Position numbers and translations under genes: made by a program. The notes beneath the pieces were generated by a model. The model searched no databases, had not been told where the DNA came from, and saw nothing but the letters and a program-made list of their open reading frames with translations. Below, piece after piece: positions 18,599-27,707 of a DNA stretch of 64,000 nucleotides. Source of the stretch: Lachnospiraceae bacterium (lineage in GTDB: Bacteria; Bacillota; Clostridia; Lachnospirales; Lachnospiraceae); the NCBI GenBank assembly GCA_022774705.1, contig JALFLM010000181.1, forward strand, positions 1 to 64,000, written 5' to 3'. Positions within the stretch are counted from its first letter, which is position 1, and every line of letters begins with the position of its first letter.

Positions 18599-18666
18599 AA
18601 AACCGATTGGATTCTTTCTTTTCCTCCTTTTATACGGAAAAGAGAAAAGATGCTCCAATCGGTTTT
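18599..18666 (+). terminator. Large hairpin after the AraC-type gene
   Basis: A perfect 13-bp outer stem (18599-18611 with 18654-18666) encloses 42 nt in which pyrimidine- and purine-rich halves can pair further. Termination is plausible; only a short T-run ends the right arm. The rest of the gap to 18878 shows nothing recognisable. Confidence 0.65.
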
Positions 18667-18878
18667 CTGTGTAAGGATATCTGCAGATATAACCCCATTG
18701 CCATATCTCCCGCGCAGATACCGATTCTTAAGATTCATTGGTAAATCAGTTATTCCTGATATTTGTATAATATCACGGAATAGATATTTTTTATTGTAAA
18801 AAACGGAGCAAAATAAACAAAAAATAAACAAATAGCAGTTACGGAGAATATATGGACAGAAAATTTTTCCTGTTGTAC

Positions 18879-18907
18879 TTGCGGTGGTATCGGAGTTCGG
18901 CTATACT
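18879..18907 (+). promoter_or_regulatory. Promoter of the PH-domain/barnase pair
   Basis: TTGCGG, 17-bp spacer, TATACT, about 80 nt before the PH-domain gene. Confidence 0.65.
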
Positions 18908-18987
18908 GATGTATGATACGGTAAACAGGAGCCGGATGGGCTTGTTGTTTCCATAAGGATTTGTGAAGACAGTAACGGAGGTTGATT

Positions 18988-19407
18988 ATGGCTGAACATA
19001 ATATGGGAAAGAATAAAACAGTCTGGAAGGACCGCAGGCATTTTATGTGGTTTCCTTTCAGTTTTACGACTTATGAACTGAAAAATGACCGGCTGTATGA
19101 AGAAAACGGTTTTTTCAGCACCAGCTGCGATGAACTGCTGCTGTACCGGGTGGTGGATCTGACCATGAGGCAGACGCTGGCTCAGAAGCTTTACGGAACC
19201 GGAACACTGATTCTCAAGTGCCGTGTGGATTCCGATTCGGAGATCCGTCTGGAGAATATCAAGCATCCCCGGCAGGTGAAGGAACTTCTGTCGGATATGA
19301 TCGAGGAAGCCAGAGCAAGACACCGTGTAGTGGGACGTGAATTCTACGGAGATACCTGCTATATGAACGATTCGGATGATATGGAGGACGACGATGAGAT
19401 GCGCTGA
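18988..19407 (+). CDS. Bacterial PH-domain (YdbT-like) protein
   Basis: 139 aa, soluble. The core reads WFPFSFTTYELKNDRLYEENGFFSTSCDELLLYRVVDLTMRQTLAQKLYGTGTLILKCR, the strand pattern of bacterial bPH_2 domains (WTTYRITDERLIIRSG...EIPLYRIRDV...G.GTI). The C-terminus is acidic (SDDMEDDDEM). There is no membrane segment, unlike many YdbT proteins. GGAGG precedes ATG 18988. It overlaps the barnase gene by 14 nt, so the two are translationally coupled. Its role for the nuclease is unknown. Confidence 0.75.
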   Translation: MAEHNMGKNKTVWKDRRHFMWFPFSFTTYELKNDRLYEENGFFSTSCDELLLYRVVDLTMRQTLAQKLYGTGTLILKCRVDSDSEIRLENIKHPRQVKELLSDMIEEARARHRVVGREFYGDTCYMNDSDDMEDDDEMR

Positions 19408-19993
19408 AAAAGCAGGACGTACTCTGTCAGCCATACTCCTTGTTCTTCTGTGTATTTTGACCGGTATTTTCACCGGGTGTGCCGATGGATCACTGCAGAT
19501 ATCATTTTATTCCGGAGAGACAGATGCCGCGTATACGGGAACAGATTCTGCATATACAGAGACAGAGTCTGCATGTACGGAAACAGATTTTGCATATACA
19601 GAGACAGAGTCTGCATATTCGGAAACGGACAGGAATTCAGGGGAGGATTCCGTTACTGAGGACGGAACCTATACATCGCCGGAACAGGTTGCGCTGTATA
19701 TTCACCGGTACGGACATCTGCCTTCCAATTACATAACGAAAAAGGAGGCGGAGGCTGCAGGCTGGGACAGTTCAAAGGGCAATCTGTGGGAGGTTGCCGA
19801 TGGCATGAGTATCGGCGGAAGCCGGTTCGGCAACTATGAAGGGGCTCTGCCGGATAGGGATGGCCGCAGATGGTATGAATGTGATGTTAATTATGAGGGC
19901 GGCTACAGGGGGGCCGAAAGGCTTCTGTACTCCAGTGACGGCCTGATCTACTATACGGGAGACCACTACAAAACATTTAAACAGCTTTATTAA
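19394..19993 (+). CDS. Barnase-family ribonuclease, predicted lipoprotein
   Basis: 199 aa. An N-terminal membrane helix ends in a lipobox (TGIFTGC). A Thr/Glu/Tyr/Ser-rich spacer made of near-identical repeats (AYTETES/ACTETDF type) follows, then a complete barnase domain from about residue 93. Catalytic equivalents of barnase Lys27, Glu73, Arg83, Arg87 and His102 are all present (Lys128, Glu162, Arg172, Arg176, His191), as are ITKKEAEAAGW, SIGG and DHYKTF. It should cleave RNA outside the membrane. GGAGG inside the PH gene serves ATG 19394. No barstar-like immunity gene is nearby. Confidence 0.9.
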   Translation: MRCAEKAGRTLSAILLVLLCILTGIFTGCADGSLQISFYSGETDAAYTGTDSAYTETESACTETDFAYTETESAYSETDRNSGEDSVTEDGTYTSPEQVALYIHRYGHLPSNYITKKEAEAAGWDSSKGNLWEVADGMSIGGSRFGNYEGALPDRDGRRWYECDVNYEGGYRGAERLLYSSDGLIYYTGDHYKTFKQLY

Positions 19994-20050
19994 ATGAGAT
20001 GAGCAGAGCAGGAGACAGAGATCCTGATCTGCGGACAGGGATAAAAAGAG

Positions 20051-20090
20051 AGACCATAGCACAGCACGAAAAGGATGCTATGGTCTTTTC
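20051..20090 (+). terminator. Terminator between barnase and the MocR-type gene
   Basis: A perfect 11-bp stem (20051-20061 with 20076-20086), 14-nt loop, then a T-rich tail. It ends 20 nt before the next start codon and 8 nt before its ribosome site. Confidence 0.75.
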
Positions 20091-20110
20091 TGTATCCGGA
20101 GGGAAAACTT

Positions 20111-21502
20111 ATGTTGAATCGGAATGGAGATTCGCTGCTTTACATGCAGCTGTATGAATATTATAAAGAACTGATTCTGACCGGGAAGATGAAGCAGGGC
20201 GCGAAGCTGCCGTCAATCAGGCAGTGCGCGGCACAGCTTCAGGTCAGCCGGACGACAGCGGAGATGGCTTATATGCTGCTGGCGGCCGATGGTTATATTA
20301 TTTCCCGTCCACAGAGCGGATATTATGTCACCGGTTTGTGGCAGGAGCACATCCGGAGAAAAGAGCAGAAGAAGGGGACTTCTGCTGCAGCCGGGGGAGC
20401 AGCCGGAGAGAGGTCGGCCCGTGCGCATTCGAAGGATGTTGAAATCGATTTTTCATCCACTTCAGGCGGTCAGGAGAGTTTTAATCTGGATTTGTGGAGG
20501 CGGTATGTGAAAAGCGCACTGCGTCAGGGGGACAGGCTGATCACGTATGGTGATCCCCAGGGGGAGGAAGACCTGCGCAGGGTGATCAGCGATTATCTGA
20601 CCAGGAACCGCAATGTGGTGTGCAGTCCGGATAATATTGTAATCGGTGCAGGATTTCAGAGTCTTCTGCATATTTTATGCCCGCTGCTCAGGGGACGGAA
20701 AACGATTCATTTTCTGGATCCTCATTTCAAACAGGGGCAGGCGGTGTTTGAGGACTACGGTTTTTCTGTTCATAACGAACCGGACAGTATGGGAACTGCT
20801 GATCTGATCTACGCAACGCCGTCCCATCTGAACCGGTGGGGGGATATTATGCCGGTGAAAGACCGTTTTCTTCTGCTGCAGCAGGCGGCGGAGTCCGGAA
20901 GCATGGTGATTGAGGATGACTATGACAGCGAATTTGCGTATATCAATCACCCTGCGCAGGCGCTGCAGGGTCTGGACGGAGGGCGGAATGTGATCTATCT
21001 CAGTACATTTTCCAGAATGCTGCTTCCCTCCATTCGTATCAGTTTCATGATACTGTCCGATGAACTGCTGAAGGGTTATGAGAAAAGAAAATCTCTTTAT
21101 AATCAGACGGTTTCAAAAGCCGATCAGATTGCTCTCTGCCAGTATATCCGCGACGGGCATCTGCAGTCACAGATCCGGAAAACCAGAAAAATGTACGAGG
21201 AAAAAAGTGGTCATTTTCTGGAGCTTTTCACGGAGATTCTGGACAGGAAAAAACCAGGGCTGCGGATGACGCAGGGAAAATCGGGGATGATAGCAAAGAT
21301 CGGACTTCCGTCATCCTGTCCTGCCCGGCAGCTGGCCGATGAGATGCTGGATGAAGGAATCCGGGTCGGTATTCTTTCTGATGGGAAGGAACTGTATCAT
21401 GGCATTTATCTTTCCTGCAGCAGTGTGCCGGAAAAAAAATGGGAGGAATCTCTTGAACTTCTGACAGATAAAATTTTACAGATTTGCGAAAAAAACGCTT
21501 GA
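20111..21502 (+). CDS. MocR/PdxR-type regulator (GntR HTH + aminotransferase fold), Schiff-base Lys replaced
   Basis: 463 aa. Residues 1-75 are a GntR winged helix ([45 protein letters not shown]). A linker of about 50 residues joins the aminotransferase-like domain with [10 protein letters not shown]. At the PLP lysine position (family TFSK.L.P..R) the codon at 21014-21016 reads Arg302 ([11 protein letters not shown]), so an internal aldimine cannot form there. ATG 20111 follows GGAGGG. It may sense a ligand other than PLP, or bind PLP non-covalently. No adjacent vitamin B6 or GABA genes point to a target. Confidence 0.85.
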   Translation: MLNRNGDSLLYMQLYEYYKELILTGKMKQGAKLPSIRQCAAQLQVSRTTAEMAYMLLAADGYIISRPQSGYYVTGLWQEHIRRKEQKKGTSAAAGGAAGERSARAHSKDVEIDFSSTSGGQESFNLDLWRRYVKSALRQGDRLITYGDPQGEEDLRRVISDYLTRNRNVVCSPDNIVIGAGFQSLLHILCPLLRGRKTIHFLDPHFKQGQAVFEDYGFSVHNEPDSMGTADLIYATPSHLNRWGDIMPVKDRFLLLQQAAESGSMVIEDDYDSEFAYINHPAQALQGLDGGRNVIYLSTFSRMLLPSIRISFMILSDELLKGYEKRKSLYNQTVSKADQIALCQYIRDGHLQSQIRKTRKMYEEKSGHFLELFTEILDRKKPGLRMTQGKSGMIAKIGLPSSCPARQLADEMLDEGIRVGILSDGKELYHGIYLSCSSVPEKKWEESLELLTDKILQICEKNA

Positions 21503-21526
21503 CATATGTGATATAAGTGTTATAGT
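21499..21526 (+). promoter_or_regulatory. Promoter of clpB
   Basis: TTGACA, 16-bp spacer, TATAGT. The -35 overlaps the stop codon of the MocR-type gene. I see no CIRCE or CtsR-type operator. Confidence 0.8.
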
Positions 21527-21587
21527 AGTAATAGAACAAAACAACAAAGATATGGTTGCAGTCCTGGAAAGGACAGAAGGAGTGCAT

Positions 21588-24188
21588 ATGAATATCAGTA
21601 AGTTTACGCAGAATTCTCTGCAGGCGGTTCAGAACTGTGAAAAGCTGGCATATGATTTTGGCAATCAGGAGATTGATCAGGAGCATCTGCTTTACAGCCT
21701 GCTGCAGCTGGATCAGAGCCTGATTCTCAGGATGATTGAGAAGATGGAGATTAATGGAGAGCAATTTACCGGACGGGTCAGACAGCTGATTGAAAAGCGT
21801 GTGAAAGTATCCGGCGGCAAGGTATATATCAGTCAGGCATTGAATCAGGTTCTGCTTCATGCAGAAGATGAAGCGAAACGTATGGGAGACGAGTACGTTT
21901 CCGTTGAGCATCTGTTTCTTGCCATGCTGGCGGATCCCAATCAGGCCATAAAAGGACTGTTCAAAGAGTATGGAATTACCCGGGAACGTTTTCTCAAGGT
22001 TCTGTCTACCGTGCGGGGGAATCAGAGAGTAACCTCTGACAACCCCGAAGTAACCTACGATACGCTGAACAAGTACGGCGTGGATCTGGTACAGCGTGCT
22101 TCCGAGCAGAAGCTGGATCCTGTCATCGGCAGAGACAGTGAGATCCGCAATGTAATCCGGATCCTGTCCCGCAAGACAAAAAACAACCCCGTTCTGATCG
22201 GTGAACCCGGTGTTGGTAAGACGGCGGTAGCGGAAGGCCTGGCACAGCGTATTGTCCGTGGGGATGTGCCCGAGACCCTGAAGAACAAAACTATTTTCTC
22301 TCTGGATATGGGAGCCCTTGTGGCGGGTGCCAAGTACAGAGGTGAATTTGAAGAGCGCCTGAAGGCCGTACTGGATGAAGTCCGCAAGAGTGAAGGAAAG
22401 ATTATTCTGTTCATTGATGAACTTCATACAATTGTGGGTGCCGGCAAGAGTGACGGTGCCATGGATGCCGGCAATATGCTCAAGCCCATGCTGGCAAGAG
22501 GTGAGCTGCACTGCATTGGTGCCACCACGCTTGATGAGTACCGCAAGTATATCGAGAAGGATGCAGCGCTGGAGCGCCGCTTCCAGCCTGTTACGGTGGA
22601 TGAACCTACGGTGGAGGACACCATTTCCATCCTTCGTGGTATCAAGGACCGTTATGAGGTTTACCATGGCGTGAAGATTACCGATGCGGCTCTGGTCAGC
22701 GCTGCCACATTATCTCACCGGTATATTACGGATCGTTTTCTGCCTGACAAGGCCATTGATCTGGTGGATGAAGCCTGTGCGCTCATTAAGACAGAGATGG
22801 ATTCCATGCCGGCCGAGATGGATGAGCTGCAGCGAAAGATCATGCAGCTGGAGATCGAGGAAGCTGCTCTGAAAAAGGAGACAGACCGTCTGAGTATGGA
22901 GCGGCTGGCAGATCTTCAGAAGGAACTGGCGGAGATGCGTGAGAAATTCTCAGCCATGAAAGCCAATCTGGACAGCGAGAAAGCTTCTGTGGAGAAGCTG
23001 AAAAAACTCCGCGAGGAGATTGATGCGGTTAACAGTGATATCCAGACCGCACAGCAGAATTACGATCTGAATAAGGCGGCAGAGCTGATGTACGGCAAGC
23101 TGCCCCAGCTGAAAAAGGAACTGGAGGCGGAAGAAGAGGCTGTTAAAAAGAAGGATCTGTCTCTCGTGCATGAAGCCGTAACGGATGAGGAGATTTCCAG
23201 AATCGTTTCCAGATGGACCGGTATTCCGGTTGCAAAGCTGACGGAAAGCGAGAAGAACAAGACCCTGCATCTGGATGAAGAACTTCACAAACGTGTCATT
23301 GGTCAGGATGAAGGTGTGCAGAAGGTAACGGAAGCAATTATCCGTTCCAAAGCCGGAATCAAGGATCCTGATAAGCCCATCGGTTCCTTCCTGTTCCTGG
23401 GACCTACCGGTGTAGGTAAGACGGAGCTTGCCAAAGCACTGGCGGAAAGCCTGTTTGATGATGAGAACAACATGGTGCGTATCGATATGAGTGAATATAT
23501 GGAGAAGTTCTCCGTATCGAGACTGATCGGAGCACCGCCCGGATATGTGGGTTACGATGAAGGCGGCCAGCTGACAGAAGCTGTTCGCAGAAAACCCTAT
23601 TCTGTTGTCCTGTTTGATGAAATCGAAAAGGCACATCCTGATGTGTTCAATGTGCTGCTTCAGGTTCTGGATGACGGCCGGATCACTGATTCTCAGGGCA
23701 GGACGGTGGATTTCAAAAATACGATTCTGATCATGACATCCAATATCGGTTCTTCTTATCTGCTGGAGGGTATTGATGAAAACGGTGAGATCAATGAGGA
23801 TGCCAGAAGCATGGTTACGCAGGAACTGCGTTCTCATTTCAGGCCGGAATTCCTGAACCGTATCGATGAGACCATTATGTTCAAGCCTCTGACCCGCGAT
23901 AACATCGGCGGCATTATCGATCTGATGATGAAAGATCTGAACAGACGGCTGCAGGAGCGCCAGCTGTCTGTGGAACTGACAGAAGAAGCAAAGCATTATA
24001 TTGCAGACAACGGATATGACCCCGTTTACGGTGCCCGTCCGCTGAAGCGTTATCTGCAGAAATATGTGGAGACGCTGGCGGCAAGAATCATCCTTGGCGG
24101 TGATATCAGCGAAGGTGATGTGATTCAGATCTGTCTGGAAGGAGATCATCTCGATGCAGTGGTCATCAGCTATCCCAGGGAAAACTGA
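21588..24188 (+). CDS. clpB: ATP-dependent disaggregase ClpB
   Basis: 866 aa, full length. It has a Clp N domain (two repeats, residues 1-145), NBD1 with [15 protein letters not shown] and [13 protein letters not shown], a long coiled-coil middle domain (about 400-520, Lys/Glu/Leu-rich) that separates ClpB from ClpA/C, and NBD2 with [15 protein letters not shown] and [14 protein letters not shown]. There is no IGL-type ClpP loop. With DnaK it dissolves protein aggregates. ATG 21588 is preceded by AAGGAG; an upstream in-frame ATG at 21552 would swallow that site. Confidence 0.97.
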   Translation: MNISKFTQNSLQAVQNCEKLAYDFGNQEIDQEHLLYSLLQLDQSLILRMIEKMEINGEQFTGRVRQLIEKRVKVSGGKVYISQALNQVLLHAEDEAKRMGDEYVSVEHLFLAMLADPNQAIKGLFKEYGITRERFLKVLSTVRGNQRVTSDNPEVTYDTLNKYGVDLVQRASEQKLDPVIGRDSEIRNVIRILSRKTKNNPVLIGEPGVGKTAVAEGLAQRIVRGDVPETLKNKTIFSLDMGALVAGAKYRGEFEERLKAVLDEVRKSEGKIILFIDELHTIVGAGKSDGAMDAGNMLKPMLARGELHCIGATTLDEYRKYIEKDAALERRFQPVTVDEPTVEDTISILRGIKDRYEVYHGVKITDAALVSAATLSHRYITDRFLPDKAIDLVDEACALIKTEMDSMPAEMDELQRKIMQLEIEEAALKKETDRLSMERLADLQKELAEMREKFSAMKANLDSEKASVEKLKKLREEIDAVNSDIQTAQQNYDLNKAAELMYGKLPQLKKELEAEEEAVKKKDLSLVHEAVTDEEISRIVSRWTGIPVAKLTESEKNKTLHLDEELHKRVIGQDEGVQKVTEAIIRSKAGIKDPDKPIGSFLFLGPTGVGKTELAKALAESLFDDENNMVRIDMSEYMEKFSVSRLIGAPPGYVGYDEGGQLTEAVRRKPYSVVLFDEIEKAHPDVFNVLLQVLDDGRITDSQGRTVDFKNTILIMTSNIGSSYLLEGIDENGEINEDARSMVTQELRSHFRPEFLNRIDETIMFKPLTRDNIGGIIDLMMKDLNRRLQERQLSVELTEEAKHYIADNGYDPVYGARPLKRYLQKYVETLAARIILGGDISEGDVIQICLEGDHLDAVVISYPREN

Positions 24189-24268
24189 TGCATGTGGGAA
24201 CAATGTGGATTCTGAACTGCTGAGTTTTTGCAGTGATTATTATCCTGCTGTAAATGAATAAAGTATAT

Positions 24269-24337
24269 ACCCGGAACTGCTGATTTCCGGACAGAGTTTC
24301 AGGACTTTGCCCGGAAAGCAGATTCCGGGTATTTTTT
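24269..24337 (+). terminator. Terminator of clpB
   Basis: A long imperfect stem (ACCCGGAA... at 24269 pairing with ...TTCCGGGT ending at 24330) is followed by ATTTTTTG and more T residues. Confidence 0.8.
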
Positions 24338-24406
24338 GTTTTTCAGTATATACTGGAGATGCAGGAAGATGTCAGGCGGATGGGGCAAACTGTATGATCC
24401 GGGTCA

Positions 24407-24435
24407 TTGTAATTTTCTGAAAAATCATATATACT
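24407..24435 (+). promoter_or_regulatory. Promoter of the nitrilase-family gene
   Basis: TTGTAA, 17-bp spacer, TATACT. The predicted start near 24442 falls at the base of a terminator-like hairpin. Confidence 0.65.
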
Positions 24436-24443
24436 GTGGAAAG

Positions 24444-24475
24444 AAAAGGAAAGCGTGCTGCTTTCCTTTTTCTGG
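24444..24475 (+). terminator. Terminator-like hairpin at the 5' end of the nitrilase transcript
   Basis: A perfect 11-bp stem (24444-24454 with 24460-24470) with a 5-nt loop; the right arm ends in CTTTT and is followed by TCT. clpB already has its own terminator about 110 nt upstream, so this one is not needed for clpB. Confidence 0.7.
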
Positions 24476-24504
24476 GACAAACCTGAGTACAGGAGGAAAT
24501 GATT

Positions 24505-25317
24505 GTGAAAGTTGTGCTGATACAGATGGCTGTAACAGATGAGGAGACCGGCTCCCTGCGTATGGAGAAAGCTGATGCTTATCTGAAACAGATAGAGGCA
24601 ACGCCGGAAACACCGGATCTGATCCTGTTTCCGGAGCTCTGGAAATGTGGTTTTCAGAATTTTGCCGGTTATGAGGATGCGGCTGAGGAACTTCACGGAG
24701 AGACCTGGCAGTTCATGAGCCGCTGGGCAAAACGTCTGCAGTGTTATATTCACAGCGGCAGCTTTGTGGAAAAAAGAATAATGGAAGCCGGTGGGGGAAC
24801 TGCTTTTTACAACACTTCCGTTCTTTTTGACAGAGAAGGATGTGAAACAGGGATTTACCGGAAAATTCATCTGTTTGGTTTTGAATCCATGGAACAGAAG
24901 ATACTGACGGCGGGTCAGTCTGTCACGGAAGTGGAAACGGAGTTTGGCAGAACCGGTATGGCAACCTGCTACGATCTGCGTTTTCCGGAGCAGTTTCGGG
25001 TGCAGAAAGATGCGGTTCCGGGGATATTTCTCATCACGGCGGCATGGCCTGCGGCAAGACTGGAACACTGGAGACTGTTTAATCAGGTGAGGGCTGTGGA
25101 AAATCAGTGTTATGTGATTTCATGTAATGCGGCCGGAACCTGGTGCGGTGTCACCGGAGCCGGACACAGTATGATCACGGATCCAATGGGAAATATTCTG
25201 GCGGAGGCATCAGAGCAGGAAGAAATGATAAGGTGCGATCTGAATCCCCGGCTGTCAGAAAAATGGCGCGGGCAGTTTCCGGCGCTGAAAGACCGGAAAG
25301 AGATTTCGGTGAGCTGA
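24505..25317 (+). CDS. Carbon-nitrogen hydrolase (nitrilase superfamily, omega-amidase-like)
   Basis: 270 aa. The Glu-Lys-Cys triad is visible: Glu in LILFPELWKCGF, Lys in GIYRKIHLFGFE, Cys in MATCYDLRFPEQFR. NQVRAVENQCYVISCNA and GHSMITDPMGNILAEA are typical of the YafV/Nit2 branch, which hydrolyses omega-amides such as alpha-ketoglutaramate. GTG 24505 is chosen because AGGAGG ends 8 nt before it; ATG 24499 would be only 2 nt away. The Nudix gene follows after 50 nt, which fits a house-cleaning pair. Substrate is inferred from family. Confidence 0.85.
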   Translation: MKVVLIQMAVTDEETGSLRMEKADAYLKQIEATPETPDLILFPELWKCGFQNFAGYEDAAEELHGETWQFMSRWAKRLQCYIHSGSFVEKRIMEAGGGTAFYNTSVLFDREGCETGIYRKIHLFGFESMEQKILTAGQSVTEVETEFGRTGMATCYDLRFPEQFRVQKDAVPGIFLITAAWPAARLEHWRLFNQVRAVENQCYVISCNAAGTWCGVTGAGHSMITDPMGNILAEASEQEEMIRCDLNPRLSEKWRGQFPALKDRKEISVS

Positions 25318-25367
25318 CAGAAGCATCCTGATTGAAGGTGCAGATTTATTATACAAGGAGGAAATAT

Positions 25368-25832
25368 ATGAAAAGCCCTTTAACGACATTGTGTTATATG
25401 GAAAAAGACGGGAAGTATCTGATGCTTTACCGGAATAAAAAAGAAAATGACGTAAATGAAGGAAAATGGATCGGAATCGGAGGGCACTTTGAAGAGGGGG
25501 AAAGCCCTGATGAATGCCTGCTGCGGGAAGTTTATGAGGAGACCGGTCTGAGGCTGACCAGTTATCGGTTTCGTGGTATGGTGACGTTCTGTGCGGACGG
25601 ATGGCCGGTGGAATATATGTGCCTGTATACAGCAGATGGATTTGAAGGTGAGCTCAGGGAAAACTGCAATGAAGGAGAACTGCGCTGGATCGAAAAGGAG
25701 AAAATCCAGGATCTCAGGCTGTGGGAGGGAGACCGGGTATTCCTGAAGCTTCTGATGGAAGACAGCCCGTTTTTCTCACTGAAGCTTCACTATGTGGGAG
25801 ATGATCTGGTGGAATGCAAACTTCATATGTAG
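25368..25832 (+). CDS. Nudix hydrolase, 8-oxo-dGTP diphosphatase-like
   Basis: 154 aa. A complete Nudix box GHFEEGESPDECLLREVYEETGL (GX5EX7REUXEEXGU) spans about 40-62. It begins LTTLCYMEKDGKYLMLYRNKKENDVNEGKWIGIGG, as in MutT-type enzymes that act on oxidised nucleotides. ATG 25368 follows AAGGAGG; an earlier in-frame ATG at 25332 would enclose that site. Substrate is not determined by sequence. Confidence 0.88.
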   Translation: MKSPLTTLCYMEKDGKYLMLYRNKKENDVNEGKWIGIGGHFEEGESPDECLLREVYEETGLRLTSYRFRGMVTFCADGWPVEYMCLYTADGFEGELRENCNEGELRWIEKEKIQDLRLWEGDRVFLKLLMEDSPFFSLKLHYVGDDLVECKLHM

Positions 25833-25873
25833 AGCTGCAGCCGGGGAGACACGGCTGGATAACAGATTTATAT

Positions 25874-25933
25874 GAGAGGAAAGCCATTGAGAAGAAACCA
25901 ATTGAGAAGAAACCAATTGAGAGGAAACAGATT
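25874..25933 (+). repeat. Four tandem 15-bp repeats in the ABC exporter ribosome-binding region
   Basis: Units at 25874-25888, 25889-25903, 25904-25918 and 25919-25933 follow the pattern GAGARGAAACCAATT. Units 2 and 3 are identical; 1 and 4 differ at a few bases. Each holds a purine-rich SD-like core, and the array ends 1 nt before ATG 25935. Fifteen bp keeps frame, so an upstream ATG at 25872 reads through as a repeated Leu-Arg-Arg-Asn-Gln peptide. Confidence 0.9.
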
Positions 25934-25934
25934 T

Positions 25935-27707
25935 ATGAAAAGGTTATTTGTTTATTTAAAACCGTATAAAAAAGAATGTATCTGTGCTCCGCTGTTTAAA
26001 ATGCTGGAGGCCACATTTGAATTGTTTGTACCGCTGGTTATTGCGGCAATCATTGATACAGGTATTGCATCCCGGGATACAGGTTATATTATACGGATGT
26101 GTCTTGTTCTGGTGGCGCTGGGGCTCATCGGTGTAACCTGTTCCATAACGGCTCAGTATTTTTCAGCCAGGGCAGCTGTAGGCTTTGCCAGCAGACTGCG
26201 TCACGCTCTGTTTGAGCATCTGCAGAGTCTTTCCTATACGGAAATCGACCGTCTGGGTACTTCGACCATGATTACCAGGATGACCAGTGATGTAAATCAG
26301 GCACAGAGCGGTGTAAATATGACACTTCGTCTGTTCCTGCGGTCACCGTTTATTGTATTTGGCGCCATGGTTATGGCATTTACCATTGATTTCCGATCAG
26401 CTCTGATTTTTGTGGCAGCGATTGCTCTGCTGTCTCTGATCGTATTTGTGCTGATGCGGATATCCGTGCCGCTGATGCGTCAGGTACAGCAGAGGCTGGA
26501 TTCCATTCTGGGAATCACCAGAGAAAATCTGACAGGTGTACGTGTAATCCGGGCCTTTGGTCAGGAAGAGCATGAAAAGGCAGAGTTTGAACAGAGAAAC
26601 AGCCTGTTTACATCGGTTCAGAAAAAGGCGGGTAAGGTATCTGCACTGATGAATCCGCTGACCTATGTGGTCATCAACGCAGCTGTAATCTGGCTGATCT
26701 GGACAGGCGCCGTTCAGGTTAATCTGGGCATTCTGACCCAGGGACAGGTGGTGGCTCTCTATAATTACATGTCACAGATTCTGGTGGAACTGATCAAATT
26801 TGCCAATCTGCTGGTAACGATCAACAAGGCCATTGCCTGCGGAAACCGGATTGCGGCCGTATTTGATGTAAACAGCAGCATGAAGGAAGGAACCGTTGAT
26901 ACACTGGATGGCATCGTGAATGCGCCGGAGGAAAACGTAAATGTACTGAAAGAAAACGTAAAATCAGTACCTGCAGTTCGTTTTGACCATGTCAGTCTGA
27001 CATATCAGGGAAGTCAGGATACGTCGCTGGAGGACATTAATTTTGAGGTGTCCCGGGGCAGCGTGACAGGAATCATCGGCGGTACCGGTTCAGGCAAAAC
27101 GTCGCTGGTCAATCTGATTCCCCGGTTCTATGAAGCAACTGCAGGTTCTGTGCAGGTAAACGGACGGGATGTCCGAGAATACCGCTATGAGGCACTGAGA
27201 AAGGGAATTGCTGTTGTTCCCCAGAAAGCGGTGCTGTTTCACGGGACCATTCGGGATAATATGCGGTTTGGCTGTGAACAGGCATCGGATGAGCAGATCA
27301 TGGAAGCAATCAGAACGGCCCAGGCTCTTGATGTAGTGGAAAAGAAGGGCGGTCTGGATGCCATGATCGAGCAGGGAGGGCGGAATCTTTCCGGCGGGCA
27401 GCGCCAGCGTCTGACCATTGCCAGAGCACTGGTATCAAAACCGCAGATCCTGATCCTGGATGACAGTGCATCGGCTCTTGATTATGCAACAGATGCTGCA
27501 TTGCGGAAATCCATCCGGGAACTGCCCGATACGCCCTCTGTCTTTATTGTATCCCAGAGAGCCTCATCCATCCGTCAGGCAGATCAGATCATTGTACTGG
27601 ATGACGGCCGGATGGCCGGAAAAGGCACTCACGAGGAACTGCTGAAATCATGCCAGGTTTATCAGGAAATCTATTATTCTCAGTATCAGAAGGAGGTGCA
27701 GGCATAA
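25935..27707 (+). CDS. ABC exporter half, degenerate ATP site subunit
   Basis: 590 aa: six-helix membrane domain (about 1-310), then a nucleotide-binding domain with Walker A GGTGSGKTSL, signature NLSGGQRQRL and Walker B ILILDDSASALD. The catalytic Glu is Asp, and the H-loop His is Gln (VSQRASSI). This is the pattern of the TM287-type partner in heterodimeric exporters, which has one non-hydrolytic site. It pairs with the next gene, whose start overlaps the stop by 1 nt (TAATG). The last repeat unit's GAGAGG lies about 10 nt before ATG 25935. Transported substrate is unknown. Confidence 0.9.
   Translation: MKRLFVYLKPYKKECICAPLFKMLEATFELFVPLVIAAIIDTGIASRDTGYIIRMCLVLVALGLIGVTCSITAQYFSARAAVGFASRLRHALFEHLQSLSYTEIDRLGTSTMITRMTSDVNQAQSGVNMTLRLFLRSPFIVFGAMVMAFTIDFRSALIFVAAIALLSLIVFVLMRISVPLMRQVQQRLDSILGITRENLTGVRVIRAFGQEEHEKAEFEQRNSLFTSVQKKAGKVSALMNPLTYVVINAAVIWLIWTGAVQVNLGILTQGQVVALYNYMSQILVELIKFANLLVTINKAIACGNRIAAVFDVNSSMKEGTVDTLDGIVNAPEENVNVLKENVKSVPAVRFDHVSLTYQGSQDTSLEDINFEVSRGSVTGIIGGTGSGKTSLVNLIPRFYEATAGSVQVNGRDVREYRYEALRKGIAVVPQKAVLFHGTIRDNMRFGCEQASDEQIMEAIRTAQALDVVEKKGGLDAMIEQGGRNLSGGQRQRLTIARALVSKPQILILDDSASALDYATDAALRKSIRELPDTPSVFIVSQRASSIRQADQIIVLDDGRMAGKGTHEELLKSCQVYQEIYYSQYQKEVQA

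Noticed and set aside
21228..22667. 479-codon open frame on the minus strand opposite the MocR-type gene and clpB
   Set aside because: It lies antisense to intact, clearly recognised genes, has no ribosome site or family resemblance, and reflects codon bias of the real strand.
22950..24203. 417-codon minus-strand frame opposite clpB
   Set aside because: A shadow of clpB; composition (many Ile, His, Leu, Gln) is typical of antisense translation.
25872..25934. Longer ABC exporter start at ATG 25872
   Set aside because: It has no ribosome site and would translate the 15-bp repeats as a basic repeat peptide; ATG 25935 fits the family N-terminus.
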